Shown here piece after piece: positions 43,858-52,423 of a DNA stretch of 64,000 nucleotides. Under the pieces are notes generated by a model. It was not told where the DNA came from and did no database searches. It saw only the letters and a list, made by a program, of their open reading frames with translations. The stretch comes from UBA9715 sp045614225 (lineage in GTDB: Bacteria; Actinomycetota; Coriobacteriia; Coriobacteriales; Eggerthellaceae). The position numbers were made by a program, and so were the translations under genes. The stretch covers positions 1 to 64,000 of the forward strand of contig JAZLCO010000115.1 of NCBI GenBank assembly GCA_045614225.1, read 5' to 3'. The stretch's first letter is position 1. The number at the start of each line of letters is the position of its first letter.

Positions 43858-44933
43858 AATAGCGTTCCTTTGAAGCAAACCAACGGTTTGTTGGCATCGT
43901 AATCCCAGCTGTGATGCGCGTCGCCGCGGCAGAAGCGCGCGTGCTCGCACGTGCAGCAGTCAGCATTCAGCTCCGAAAGGTCGTGCCTGAACAGCTTGAA
44001 GCGGTTGTCCCACACGTCGCGTAAGCGGTCGGTGCGGATGTTGCCCTGGATGACCTCGGGGCGCCGCTCGATGTCGAGGCATGCACCAATGTCGCCGTTT
44101 GCCATGATGGAGGCTGTGTAGACGCCCGCATTGCACAGCCAGTACCATTCGCGTACCTCAGCCTCGTACTCGAGTCCCAAATAATGCGTGCAACCGTACT
44201 CCAGCGGATATCCCGCACGGCGCTTCTCGCGGATGAACTCGAACAGGCGCACGTAATCATCAGACGTGAGCATGAGGTCGGGCCGCTCGAGAGCGCGCCC
44301 GATGGGCTCGAGGTTGATGACGCGCCACGAATCGATGTCGATGCCGTCCATGATGTCGAACAGCTCGTCAAGCTGGTCTATGTTGCCGTGGTTCACGACT
44401 GTGGTCACCTGTATCGCGTTGAACGCATTCATGTCGATTAAGTTCTGGATGCCCGCCATCGCCCGATCGTATCCGCCTGCAAGCCCGCGCAGCTCGTCAT
44501 GCGTTTCGCGCAAACCATCGATGGAAACTGAAATGGTGCCCATGCCCACTTCGGCGAGGCGCTGGGCAACTTCGGGCGTGATGAGCGTGGCGTTGCTCGT
44601 CATGCCCCAGCGGAAGCCCTGCTCATGGGCATAGCCCATGATATCGAAGAAGTCGCGGTTGAGAAGCGGTTCGCCGCCTGTGATACACAGTTGCATGCGC
44701 GAGATGTCGAAGTCAGCTTTGACCTGGTCAATGATGTTCAGCCATTCATCGCGTTTCAGGTCGTCAGCGCCAACAAGCCCTGGTGCGCACGAGCTGCCGC
44801 AATGGAAGCACCGCTCGTTACACTGCAACGTGAGCTCGAAGAAGAGCTTGCGCAGCTCAGGCGCGCGGTAAAGCGTGTGCGTGTAGTCGGCAAGCTGGCC
44901 GAGATGGTCTGTTTTGACATCGACAAGGTTCAT
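43854..44933 (-). CDS. Radical SAM/SPASM enzyme, putative YGPP-peptide maturase
   Basis: 359 residues from ATG 44933. The radical SAM motif is C38-x3-C42-x2-C45 (CNERCFHC), followed by CITGGEPLLNRDFF and the SISIDG-like strand TISVSIDGLRETHDELRG. The C-terminal half is a SPASM domain with cysteines in CTHYLG, WLCNAGVYT, GACLDIERRP, ADCCTCEHARFCRGD and LVCFKG, for auxiliary Fe-S clusters. SPASM proteins commonly modify peptides (PqqE, anSME) or act in heme synthesis (AhbC/AhbD, NirJ). The gene starts 2 bp after the stop of the YGPP-repeat lipoprotein, so coupled translation and a substrate-maturase relation are inferred. A heme role next to hemH remains possible. Confidence 0.85.
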   Translation of the reverse strand: MNLVDVKTDHLGQLADYTHTLYRAPELRKLFFELTLQCNERCFHCGSSCAPGLVGADDLKRDEWLNIIDQVKADFDISRMQLCITGGEPLLNRDFFDIMGYAHEQGFRWGMTSNATLITPEVAQRLAEVGMGTISVSIDGLRETHDELRGLAGGYDRAMAGIQNLIDMNAFNAIQVTTVVNHGNIDQLDELFDIMDGIDIDSWRVINLEPIGRALERPDLMLTSDDYVRLFEFIREKRRAGYPLEYGCTHYLGLEYEAEVREWYWLCNAGVYTASIMANGDIGACLDIERRPEVIQGNIRTDRLRDVWDNRFKLFRHDLSELNADCCTCEHARFCRGDAHHSWDYDANKPLVCFKGTLF

Positions 44934-44935
44934 GG

Positions 44936-45313
44936 TTATGCGGGCGGTGGTCCGTAGAGGGGAGCTTGGACGTTGCCGGATGGGTCATAGTCATCGGGAG
45001 GGCCATACAGGGCCTCAGGCTCATTGTTTGAAGGGTCGTAGTCATCGGGAGGCCCATAGACGTCAACGGGCTCGTTGTTTGACGGGTCGAAGTCATCGGG
45101 CGGGCCATATACGGTTTCAACTGCATTGTTGGACGGGTCGTAATCGTCTGGCGGCCCGTAAACATCCACGGGCTCGTTACTCGACGGGCTGAAACTCGAA
45201 GGGGGACCGTATACGGCTTCGGGTTGATTGTCGGGTGCTTTGAAGCATCCTGTCAGGCCGAGCGTCGCAAGTATTCCCGCTGCGGTGAAGCTCCTGCGTG
45301 TGAACGATTTCAT
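44936..45313 (-). CDS. Tat-type lipoprotein with five 17-residue YGPP repeats
   Basis: 125 residues from ATG 45313 behind GGAGGT. The N-terminus has a twin-arginine motif (FTRRSFTAAG), a short hydrophobic stretch and a lipobox LTGC, so Cys23 should be lipidated. From residue 34 there are five 17-residue units, VYGPPDDYDPSNNEPVD and variants, plus a terminal LYGPPPA. Y-G-P-P is invariant at steps of 17; Y/F at unit position 8, P at 10 and N at 13 are also kept. There is no other domain. Low complexity, regular Tyr/Asn/Asp spacing and the coupled radical SAM/SPASM gene suggest a multiply modified, surface-attached substrate. I do not recognise a named family. Tat export fits modification in the cytoplasm before export. 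Confidence 0.85.
   Translation of the reverse strand: MKSFTRRSFTAAGILATLGLTGCFKAPDNQPEAVYGPPSSFSPSSNEPVDVYGPPDDYDPSNNAVETVYGPPDDFDPSNNEPVDVYGPPDDYDPSNNEPEALYGPPDDYDPSGNVQAPLYGPPPA
44939..45214 (-). repeat. 51-bp tandem coding repeats of the YGPP protein
   Basis: Five 51-bp units plus a partial sixth, each coding one 17-residue YGPP unit. The DNA of units differs at many third positions while Y, G, P, P stay fixed, which suggests selection on the peptide rather than very recent duplication. Confidence 0.85.
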
Positions 45314-45498
45314 CGCACACCTCCAACCTTGTGGCTGCCTTTGCAAGATTGTACCGCAGGAACGTGAACCAAATGGCAGCCTTTTCGCCTCGTCTATAGA
45401 CATGAAAAGCGTAAAGCCTTCAGGACTTCGAGTAGATCATCTCGATGCAGAGGTGATGGAAATCGATTTCCAGGACTCCTTGTAAAAATTTTATCTGT

Positions 45499-45534
45499 CT
45501 AACTTTTCATCAGATGTTAGTTAAAGTATACTTT
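45499..45534 (+). promoter_or_regulatory. FTR1 promoter with DtxR-like inverted repeat
   Basis: CTAAC (45499) and GTTAG (45516) form an inverted repeat overlapping a possible -35 (TTTTCA, 45504), with -10 TATACT at 45527 at 17-bp spacing. A palindrome AAAGTATACTTT covers the -10. The placement fits iron-dependent repression by the DtxR-family protein at 55.4 kb; this is inferred. The rest of 45314-45498 holds the divergent promoter of the YGPP gene and nothing else clear. Confidence 0.5.
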
Positions 45535-45577
45535 TGAAAAATTAACCGAAGCATACATTTAGGAAGCAGTAACAACT

Positions 45578-46966
45578 ATGTCATGCAAAATCGCAAGTGT
45601 GCCGAGTGTGCTTGCCCGAACATTCAACATAATCGTCGCGTTGTCGATGGCGTTGCTCATGCTCGCTCCGGCAAGTGCCTACGCGGCGGATGACGGCGAT
45701 TTCATTCGCAAATGGTCCGAGTACGAAAAGACTGACGAGTATGCTGCGGCTCTTGGAGACAAGGATGCTGCTACGTGGAACATGGTTGCCGACGCCATGG
45801 ACAATCTGTTCGAGGTGGCAAAGAAAGCCTATGCTGCCGGTGACGCAGATCTTGCCTACGACGCCGTCAATCAAGCGTACTACGGCTATTACGAGACGAC
45901 TGGCTTTGAGCGCAACGCCATGAGCTACATTTCGGGCAGTCGCAAAACCGAAGTCGAAAACCAGTTCTCACTTGCAAAGTCCTATGCCAAGAAGGGTGGT
46001 ACGGTCGAGGAGTTCACCGGCGCTGTCGAAGTGCTCCAGGATATGATTCACACTGATGCGAATGTGCTTGACGGTGTGGAAGATGAAGCTTCCGCAGGGG
46101 GCGGCTCTAGTACTGACCTTGCGGCGGCAGCTGCATTTGCAGGCGCGTTCGGCATTATCGTGCGCGAGGGTATCGAGGCAATGCTTGTGCTCGGCGCAAT
46201 CGTCGCATACCTTGTGAAAGCAGGGCAGAAGAAGAGCTTGCGCCATGTCTATATCGGCGCGATTCTCGGTGTCGTGCTCAGTTTCGTCGTCGCCGGAATC
46301 CTGTACAGCATGGGTATGGGCAACGGAAGCCAACAGCAGGAGATCATCGAGGGCGTTGCTGCGCTCATTGCAGTGGTCATGTTGTACTGGGTTTCCAATT
46401 GGATGCTTTCGAAGTCTGAAACTGAAGCGTGGAACGCCTACATCAAGAAGCAGGTAGCCGGTGCCGCTGCGACTGGCAGCGTGTTCGCGCTTGCGTTCAC
46501 CGCATGGCTCGCCGTGTTCCGCGAGGGTGCAGAGGTCGTGCTGTTCCTTTACCCGCTTGTTATCAGCACCGACCCAATGGTTATCTGGGGCGGCATTCTC
46601 GCAGGGTTCGTTGTGCTGGCCATCATCTTCGTCATCATGCGTGTGTTCAGCGTGCGCCTTCCGCTCAAGCCGTTCTTCATGGTCATGTCCGTCCTCATGT
46701 TCATCATGGCCATCAGCTTCTTGGGCAGCGGTATCAACGAGCTCATCGAAGGCAATGTGATCGTTGGCACGTACATTCCGTGGATTCCGACTGGCAACGA
46801 CGTGCTCACGATTCTGGGTATCAACCCATGGGTCGAGACCATCGTTCCGCAGATTCTGCTGCTGGTCGTCACCATCATCATCTTCATCGTTCACTTCCGC
46901 AAAGAGCGTAAAGCCAAAGCAAATGGCATCGCGATGGAGGAACCAGAGGGAACAACGGCGGGGTAG
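45578..46966 (+). CDS. FTR1-family iron permease
   Basis: High-affinity iron permease, equivalent to FetM or Campylobacter Cj1658. 462 residues from ATG 45578. A signal peptide ends near APASAYA; a helical extracytoplasmic domain (about 37-175) follows, then seven membrane segments. The two iron-binding REGxE motifs are REGIE (about 196-200) and REGAE (about 315-319). The first gene of a locus with P19, DUF2318 and FtsX-type ABC genes. The N-terminal domain may bind iron before transfer. Confidence 0.95.
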   Translation: MSCKIASVPSVLARTFNIIVALSMALLMLAPASAYAADDGDFIRKWSEYEKTDEYAAALGDKDAATWNMVADAMDNLFEVAKKAYAAGDADLAYDAVNQAYYGYYETTGFERNAMSYISGSRKTEVENQFSLAKSYAKKGGTVEEFTGAVEVLQDMIHTDANVLDGVEDEASAGGGSSTDLAAAAAFAGAFGIIVREGIEAMLVLGAIVAYLVKAGQKKSLRHVYIGAILGVVLSFVVAGILYSMGMGNGSQQQEIIEGVAALIAVVMLYWVSNWMLSKSETEAWNAYIKKQVAGAAATGSVFALAFTAWLAVFREGAEVVLFLYPLVISTDPMVIWGGILAGFVVLAIIFVIMRVFSVRLPLKPFFMVMSVLMFIMAISFLGSGINELIEGNVIVGTYIPWIPTGNDVLTILGINPWVETIVPQILLLVVTIIIFIVHFRKERKAKANGIAMEEPEGTTAG

Positions 46967-47013
46967 GGCCTGTCGAATTCCAGATAGTCCGCAAGGAAAG
47001 AAAGGGAAGGTCT

Positions 47014-47682
47014 ATGAAGACAAAGAACATGAAAGCGCTTCTGAGCGCCACCGCAGTTGCCGCTGCACTCGTGGCCTGCTTCGGCTTGGCCGCATGCGGA
47101 AGCTCCGCTGCATCCAGCAGCGCCGCAGCAAGCAGCACGGCTGCCAGCAGTGCATCGGCGGCAGCAAGCTCCGCGGCTGCTTCCAGTGCTGCTGCAGGAG
47201 CTGTGGGCGAAGAGGCCGGCTTTACCGAGTATCCTATCTTCGAGGATGTCGAGGCCGGTTTCCTGAACGTCAGCGGTGTGTATTTCCAGCCGGTTCCGAT
47301 GACCGACGGCTCCACCATTGAGGGTAAAGACATCCACATTGAGGCCGACATCTCTGCTCTTGAGAACAAGTTCGGATATGGTGTTGGCGACTGGGTACCT
47401 TACCTGAACATTGCTTACAAGGTCACCGCTGAAGACGGCTCCGTTGCTGCTGAAGGCACATTCATGCCTATGAGCGCTTCCGACGGTCCGCACTATGGCG
47501 CCAATATTGCCATGCCTGGCCAGGGCAAGTACACGCTTGAGTTCACCATCAACAACCCCGGCGAGAGCTACCTGCTCCACACCGATGCCGAGACTGGTCC
47601 TGGCGCTACCAGCTGGGATGACGGTACCACATGGCCGATCGTTGTTACCGAGTCCTGGGATTACGTGCCGGTCGAGTTCTAA
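47014..47682 (+). CDS. P19/Tp34-family iron-binding lipoprotein
   Basis: Periplasmic-type metal-binding partner of the FTR1 permease (FetP, P19). 222 residues: signal peptide with lipobox AAC (FGLAAC), a long Ala/Ser linker (about 30-62), then the P19 immunoglobulin-like domain with the metal ligands expected in DIHIEADIS and MPMSASDGPHYGANI and a His in SYLLHTDAETG. In an organism with one membrane, the lipid anchor and flexible linker would hold the domain near the permease. Followed by two hairpins. Confidence 0.94.
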   Translation: MKTKNMKALLSATAVAAALVACFGLAACGSSAASSSAAASSTAASSASAAASSAAASSAAAGAVGEEAGFTEYPIFEDVEAGFLNVSGVYFQPVPMTDGSTIEGKDIHIEADISALENKFGYGVGDWVPYLNIAYKVTAEDGSVAAEGTFMPMSASDGPHYGANIAMPGQGKYTLEFTINNPGESYLLHTDAETGPGATSWDDGTTWPIVVTESWDYVPVEF

Positions 47683-47698
47683 ATTCGCGCTTTAGATT

Positions 47699-47761
47699 CG
47701 CGGATTTGTCCGCGGGAAATTGCAAAGACGCTGGTTCGCCCTATTTTTGGGGCGGACCAGC
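47699..47761 (+). terminator. Two hairpins after the P19 gene
   Basis: CGCGGA/TCCGCG (47699-47714) and GCTGGT..CGCCC / GGGCG..ACCAGC (47730-47761) with TATTTTT in the loop. They lie between P19 and the DUF2318 gene and could limit read-through or protect the FTR1-P19 mRNA. The first shares CCGCGGGAAATTG with palindrome C. Confidence 0.5.
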
Positions 47762-47846
47762 TCTGGCGTAGAAGGACGATTCATCCCCGCGCATGCATAA
47801 CGTGCATTTGAGGGGACGTATCGTCTGCCAAATGAAAAGGTTGTTC

Positions 47847-49178
47847 ATGGAAATCTATTTCGTAAACGTAGTCGAGGACCTCATAATCACGATGATGATT
47901 GCGGGCGTCGTTTATGCGTATGCGCGCGACAAGAAGGGCAACATCGGTACGCGCATCGTGATCGCCGGCCTCGTCGTAGGCGTTTTGGCGTCTGTTGCCA
48001 TGGCGTTCGCCAAGCAGAACACGTCGTACATCAATACGAGCCTCTGGAACATGTACATATTCATCGCTTCCCTCGTCGTTGCTGTTTTGGCTCTTATCTG
48101 CGCAGTTGCAAGCTTCTTTGCTCGCAAGTTGGGAAAGGATGGAGGCCAGAGCTCGCTTTCGAGGCTTCTCGATTACTTCGTTCTGCTCGCTTTCACAGCA
48201 TTTATGGCATTGCGAGTTTTCTACATGCTTCCAGACGTCATCAACTATCCTGCCAATTTTGGCATCTCGGCAGACAACCTTGTTTCCACCGATTTCGCTT
48301 ATCGGCTTATCGGGTGGCTTGGCGGCCTTGCGCTTGTTTGCGTTGCGAGCGTTGCAACTTCAAAAGCATTCAAGGCCCTCGGTCATCGCATGATGGGTAT
48401 GGCGACGGGTGTCATAATCGGCCTGGTCTGCCTAATGCAAACGAGCACTTTGTTGCAGATTTTCATGTCGAGGCGCATTATTCCTGCAGGAACTGATCTG
48501 TACAAAACGGTATTCTCGATAACGTCATGGACGTCGAACAACACGCTTTTGTTCACAATCATCGTTCTTTGCGTCTTCGTTGTTTTGTGCATTTACGTCA
48601 TCTTCCTGAGCTTGCGCGACAACGAACCTTACTCCAATCCTGCCGAACATCGCAAAAACAAGGCAAAGTGGCGCAATCGTCGCCGTTGGGCCATTTGCGT
48701 GCTCGTGTGCATTGCGTTATCCACTGTCACGATAACGGCGCTCAAGGCGCATGCGACAGCTGGCCCTCAGCTTTCTCCGTCTGAGGAGTGCGAGGTGCAT
48801 GACGGCAACGTCTATGTGACGCTCGAACAGGTCGAGGACGGCCATCTGCACCGCTTCACCTACGAAACTGAGGCAGGCATCGACATGGGCAACGGCAAGA
48901 CCACGACCGGTGGTATTGGCGTGCGTTTCATCATCATCAAGAAGCCGAACTCGTCTGCCTATGGCGTGGGTCTTGATGCATGTGAGATTTGTGGCCAGAC
49001 CGGCTACTACGAACGAGATGGGCAAGTCGTGTGCAAGCTGTGCGACGTTGTCATGAACATCAACACGATCGGTTTCAAGGGCGGGTGCAATCCCATACCT
49101 GTCGAATACAAGGTCGAGGACGGTTACATAATCTTCCCCATCGAGGGGCTTGCTAAGTACGAAAAGACATTCAAGTAA
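47847..49178 (+). CDS. DUF2318 Fe-S/metal membrane protein
   Basis: 443 residues from ATG 47847, with AAAAGG 7 bases upstream; an earlier ATG at 47832 is possible. About eight membrane segments come first, then an extracytoplasmic C-terminal domain with two CxxC pairs (CEICGQTGYYERDGQVVCKLC), the DUF2318 pattern, and GFKGGCNPIPVEY. Equivalent to FetB/Cj1660 of P19-type iron systems, where it is thought to act in electron or metal handling. Followed 12 bp later by the first permease. Confidence 0.92.
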   Translation: MEIYFVNVVEDLIITMMIAGVVYAYARDKKGNIGTRIVIAGLVVGVLASVAMAFAKQNTSYINTSLWNMYIFIASLVVAVLALICAVASFFARKLGKDGGQSSLSRLLDYFVLLAFTAFMALRVFYMLPDVINYPANFGISADNLVSTDFAYRLIGWLGGLALVCVASVATSKAFKALGHRMMGMATGVIIGLVCLMQTSTLLQIFMSRRIIPAGTDLYKTVFSITSWTSNNTLLFTIIVLCVFVVLCIYVIFLSLRDNEPYSNPAEHRKNKAKWRNRRRWAICVLVCIALSTVTITALKAHATAGPQLSPSEECEVHDGNVYVTLEQVEDGHLHRFTYETEAGIDMGNGKTTTGGIGVRFIIIKKPNSSAYGVGLDACEICGQTGYYERDGQVVCKLCDVVMNINTIGFKGGCNPIPVEYKVEDGYIIFPIEGLAKYEKTFK

Positions 49179-49190
49179 GGAGGTGATCGG

Positions 49191-50480
49191 ATGTTCTTCA
49201 GAATGGTGGCGGGCGTCTTGTTGCGCCAAAAAGGAAAGATGTTCATGATCGCCTTCACGATCGCTCTTGGCGCATCGCTTGCGACGGCTATGCTTGCGGT
49301 CATGTTCGATGTGGGCGACAAGGTGAACGCCGAGTTGAAGGCGTATGGGTCCAACATTACGGTTGTGCCGAAAGAGGCGAGCGTTGTGAGCGACTTGTAC
49401 GAAGTCGAAGGCTCGTCTTCTGTTCCAGCTTCGTATTTGAAAGAAGAGGAGCTTGGCAATGTGAAGACGATTTTCTGGGCTTTCAACATCGTTGACTTTG
49501 CACCGTTTATCGAGACGCAGGTCGGAGTCGAGGGATCCGACGCGACTTTAATTGGCACATGGTTCAATCACCATCTTTCGCTACCGACTGGCGAGGAACT
49601 CGATGCCGGCGTGATAAACATGCGCTCGTGGTGGGATGTGACCGAAGGACGATGGCTCGATGAGTCGGATTCGGCTGATGCCAACAAGATCATGATCGGC
49701 TGTCAGCTGGCTGAACAGCTGGGCGTTTCCGCTGGTGACAGCGTTGTCATCTCCGGCAAAGAGGCCAGCGGAACTTACGAGATTGTTGGCGTGTACGAGT
49801 CGGGCGACGATGATGATGGCCGGATTTACGCTCCGCTCGATTTTGCACAGGAGCTATCAGGAATCGACAATCTTATTTCGAGCATCGAGGTCAGTGCTTT
49901 GACGACGCCCGACAACGATTTGGCGCGTCAGGCCGCGAAGGACCCGAGCAAGCTCAGCGCGGCAGATTACGAGACGTGGTACTGTACCGCCTATGTGAGT
50001 TCGATTTGTTATCAGCTGCAAGAGGTCATCACCGATTCTGTGGCAAAAGCCAAGCGACAAGTCGCTGAGTCAGAGGGGGCCATCCTCGACAAGACGCAGC
50101 TGCTCATGATGCTCATCACGGTCCTAGCTCTCGTGGGTTCGGCTCTCGGAATCTCAAATCTGATTACCGCGTCGGTCATGGAGCGTTCGCAGGAAATCGG
50201 TCTGCTCAAGGCCATGGGGGCTCACGACAGGGCAATATCGGGATTGCTCCTTGTCGAGATGATCCTCGTCGCTATCGCTGGTGGTGCGGTTGGATTTGGG
50301 ATAGGGTACGGTTTCGCCCAAATCATCGGTTATACCGTTTTCAATTCGAGTATTGCGCTGTCTCCTGTCGTGATACCGCTTGTCGTTGTGCTCGTCATCG
50401 TGGTCACGCTCGCTGGTTCTATTCCGGCTATCCGCACGGTGCTGCGCCTCGATCCAGCCGAAGTGCTTCACGGGAGGTAG
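49191..50480 (+). CDS. FtsX/MacB-type permease, first of the iron locus
   Basis: 429 residues from ATG 49191 behind AAGGAGGTGATCGG. One N-terminal membrane helix, a large extracytoplasmic MacB-like domain (about 45-290), then three helices ending SIPAIRTVLRLDPAEVLHGR. The motif SQEIGLLKAMGAHDRAI is the coupling region. Matches FetC/Cj1661. The paired permease starts 6 bp later. Confidence 0.93.
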   Translation: MFFRMVAGVLLRQKGKMFMIAFTIALGASLATAMLAVMFDVGDKVNAELKAYGSNITVVPKEASVVSDLYEVEGSSSVPASYLKEEELGNVKTIFWAFNIVDFAPFIETQVGVEGSDATLIGTWFNHHLSLPTGEELDAGVINMRSWWDVTEGRWLDESDSADANKIMIGCQLAEQLGVSAGDSVVISGKEASGTYEIVGVYESGDDDDGRIYAPLDFAQELSGIDNLISSIEVSALTTPDNDLARQAAKDPSKLSAADYETWYCTAYVSSICYQLQEVITDSVAKAKRQVAESEGAILDKTQLLMMLITVLALVGSALGISNLITASVMERSQEIGLLKAMGAHDRAISGLLLVEMILVAIAGGAVGFGIGYGFAQIIGYTVFNSSIALSPVVIPLVVVLVIVVTLAGSIPAIRTVLRLDPAEVLHGR

Positions 50481-50486
50481 GGTGAC

Positions 50487-51662
50487 ATGAAACGACAAAC
50501 GATGTATTTCCGCATGATCACAGCGTCGATTGCGCGACGCAAATCGCGCATGCTCGTTGCCCTGCTCGCCGTTACGGTTGGAGCAACGATTTTGGCTGGT
50601 CTCGTCATGGTCTACTACGACATGCCCCGCCAAATGGGCGAGCAGTTTCTCGCGTACGGTGCGAATATGATTTTGGTTCCGAACGGGGATTCGGAAGGAA
50701 TGACGGAAGAAGAGATAGACGACGCCGTCGCGCAGATAGATGAGAGTGTCGAAAGCGTCATCTCATACTGCTACGAGTCAGCGACCATCAACGATGCCCC
50801 AATCGTCATTGCCGGTTGCGATTTGGAGAAAACATATGCGACAAGCCCCTTCTGGCAAATCGACGGCGAGCTTCCCAGCGGGGACAATGAGATTCTGGTA
50901 GGTCTCGAGCAGGCAGAATTCTTCTCATTAAAGGTTGGCGATACGGTCACGGTAGCGTATTTGCCCGCCGATGCCGAGGCGATTGCGCAGGGCGCAAACC
51001 TCAACGGCGAAGTTGAAGGTAAGGTATTCCAAGATTTCACGGTCTCCGGCATCCTCGATACGGGGAGTTCGGAAGAGAACTACTTCTTCGTGTCCGACAA
51101 GGACCTCTCTGAGCTTATCGGCAAAGAGCTCACCTACGATGTGTCGGAGCTGCGCATCAATGCCGAGACCGAGCAGCTCGAGGCAGCGGTAGAGAAAATC
51201 GAGGCCAACGTGCCGGCGGTTTCGCCCCAACTCGTCAAACGCATAACCGAATCGCAAACAACTGTGCTCTCGAAGCTTTCTGCGCTCGTTTTGCTCGTGA
51301 CGATCATCACGTTGGCGCTCATCATGATTACCGTGGCAACGACCATGACAGCGGTCGTCACCGAGCGTCGTCGCGAAATCGGCCTTCGCAAAGCCCTGGG
51401 TGCTTCAGATGGCTCCATCATGTTTGAGTTCATGGGGGAAGGCCTCCTCATTGGATTTATCGGGGGCTTGGTTGGCTCGTTTTTGGGGTTCGGGTTTGCT
51501 TATCTTGTCAGCACGAACGTTTTCAACAGCACAATCACGTTTTTGCCGGCGCTCGTGCCCGTTACCGTCTTAGTCGCGCTTGCCGTCACGGCTTGCGCCT
51601 GCATCCTGCCTGTACGCAATGCCACGAAGGTCGATCCGGCCCTCGTCTTGAAGGGAGAATAA
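50487..51662 (+). CDS. FtsX/MacB-type permease, second of the iron locus
   Basis: 391 residues. Same architecture as the preceding permease: N-terminal helix, extracytoplasmic domain, then three helices, with RREIGLRKALGASDGSI and a C-terminal ATKVDPALVLKGE. The two differ enough to form a heterodimer, as in FetCD. No direct iron-binding motif is seen. Confidence 0.93.
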   Translation: MKRQTMYFRMITASIARRKSRMLVALLAVTVGATILAGLVMVYYDMPRQMGEQFLAYGANMILVPNGDSEGMTEEEIDDAVAQIDESVESVISYCYESATINDAPIVIAGCDLEKTYATSPFWQIDGELPSGDNEILVGLEQAEFFSLKVGDTVTVAYLPADAEAIAQGANLNGEVEGKVFQDFTVSGILDTGSSEENYFFVSDKDLSELIGKELTYDVSELRINAETEQLEAAVEKIEANVPAVSPQLVKRITESQTTVLSKLSALVLLVTIITLALIMITVATTMTAVVTERRREIGLRKALGASDGSIMFEFMGEGLLIGFIGGLVGSFLGFGFAYLVSTNVFNSTITFLPALVPVTVLVALAVTACACILPVRNATKVDPALVLKGE

Positions 51663-51668
51663 GCAACC

Positions 51669-52367
51669 ATGTCGCTTTTGGAATTGAAGAACGTGTACAA
51701 GATCTACGGGGATTTGCATGCGCTCGATGATGTAAACCTCACCATCGACGAGGGCGAATGGGTGGCCATCATGGGGCCATCCGGATCGGGTAAGTCAACG
51801 GTCATGAACATCATCGGCTGTATGGACAAGCCAACGCGCGGTCAAGTATTGCTCGATGGGGTCGACATCGCCAATGAATCGAGTCGCGGGCTAACCGATA
51901 TCCGCCGAGATAAGATCGGCTTGATCTTCCAGCAGTTCCATCTAATCAACTACTTGACAGCGCTCGAAAACGTCATGGTTGCGCAGTACTACCACTCGAT
52001 GCCAGACGAGAAGGAGGCGCTCGCAGCTCTCGAGCGTGTAGGCCTGGGAGATCGCGCGAAACATTTGCCCAGCCAGCTCTCGGGTGGCGAGCAGCAGCGC
52101 GTGTGCGTGGCTCGCGCGCTCATCAACCACCCCGAGCTCATCCTTGCAGACGAGCCGACGGGCAACTTGGATGAGTCCAACGAGAAGATTGTGCTCGATC
52201 TGTTTCGGCAGCTCCACGAAGAAGGTACAACGCTCATCGTCGTCACGCACGACGCCGAAGTGGGCGCTGCTGCCGAGCGCGTCATTACGCTCGAGTACGG
52301 AAAGGTGACCAGCGAGGACGGTGATACCAGCTTCGGCAAGGTCGCTCGTAAGGACATGATTGACTAG
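51669..52367 (+). CDS. MacB-type ABC ATPase of the iron locus
   Basis: 232 residues from ATG 51669. Walker A GPSGSGKST, signature LSGGEQQRV, Walker B LILADEPTGNLD, and H-loop VVTHDAEV. Lol/MacB class, which drives mechanical work on extracytoplasmic domains rather than import. It lies 6 bp after the second permease and corresponds to FetE/Cj1663. Confidence 0.95.
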   Translation: MSLLELKNVYKIYGDLHALDDVNLTIDEGEWVAIMGPSGSGKSTVMNIIGCMDKPTRGQVLLDGVDIANESSRGLTDIRRDKIGLIFQQFHLINYLTALENVMVAQYYHSMPDEKEALAALERVGLGDRAKHLPSQLSGGEQQRVCVARALINHPELILADEPTGNLDESNEKIVLDLFRQLHEEGTTLIVVTHDAEVGAAAERVITLEYGKVTSEDGDTSFGKVARKDMID

Positions 52368-52423
52368 TTGAATCAAATGAGATCAGCTCTAGGGCTCGCT
52401 TTAGTGGGAAGGACATCAACATC

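Noticed and set aside
43854..44933. Radical SAM enzyme as the heme-synthesis protein AhbC or AhbD
   Set aside because: Not excluded, but it is on the opposite strand from hemH, tightly coupled to the YGPP gene, and no siroheme decarboxylase genes (ahbA/B) are present. Kept as an alternative in the feature entry.
44939..45214. Direct repeats that could be taken for a CRISPR array
   Set aside because: The 51-bp units are in frame, code for the YGPP repeat and have no unique spacers or cas genes nearby.
45402..45485. Possible 27-residue ORF (MKSVKPSGLRVDHLDAEVME...) on the plus strand before FTR1
   Set aside because: No ribosome-binding site is seen, it lies in the shared promoter region of divergent genes, and it has no recognisable features. 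It could be a leader peptide, but nothing supports it.
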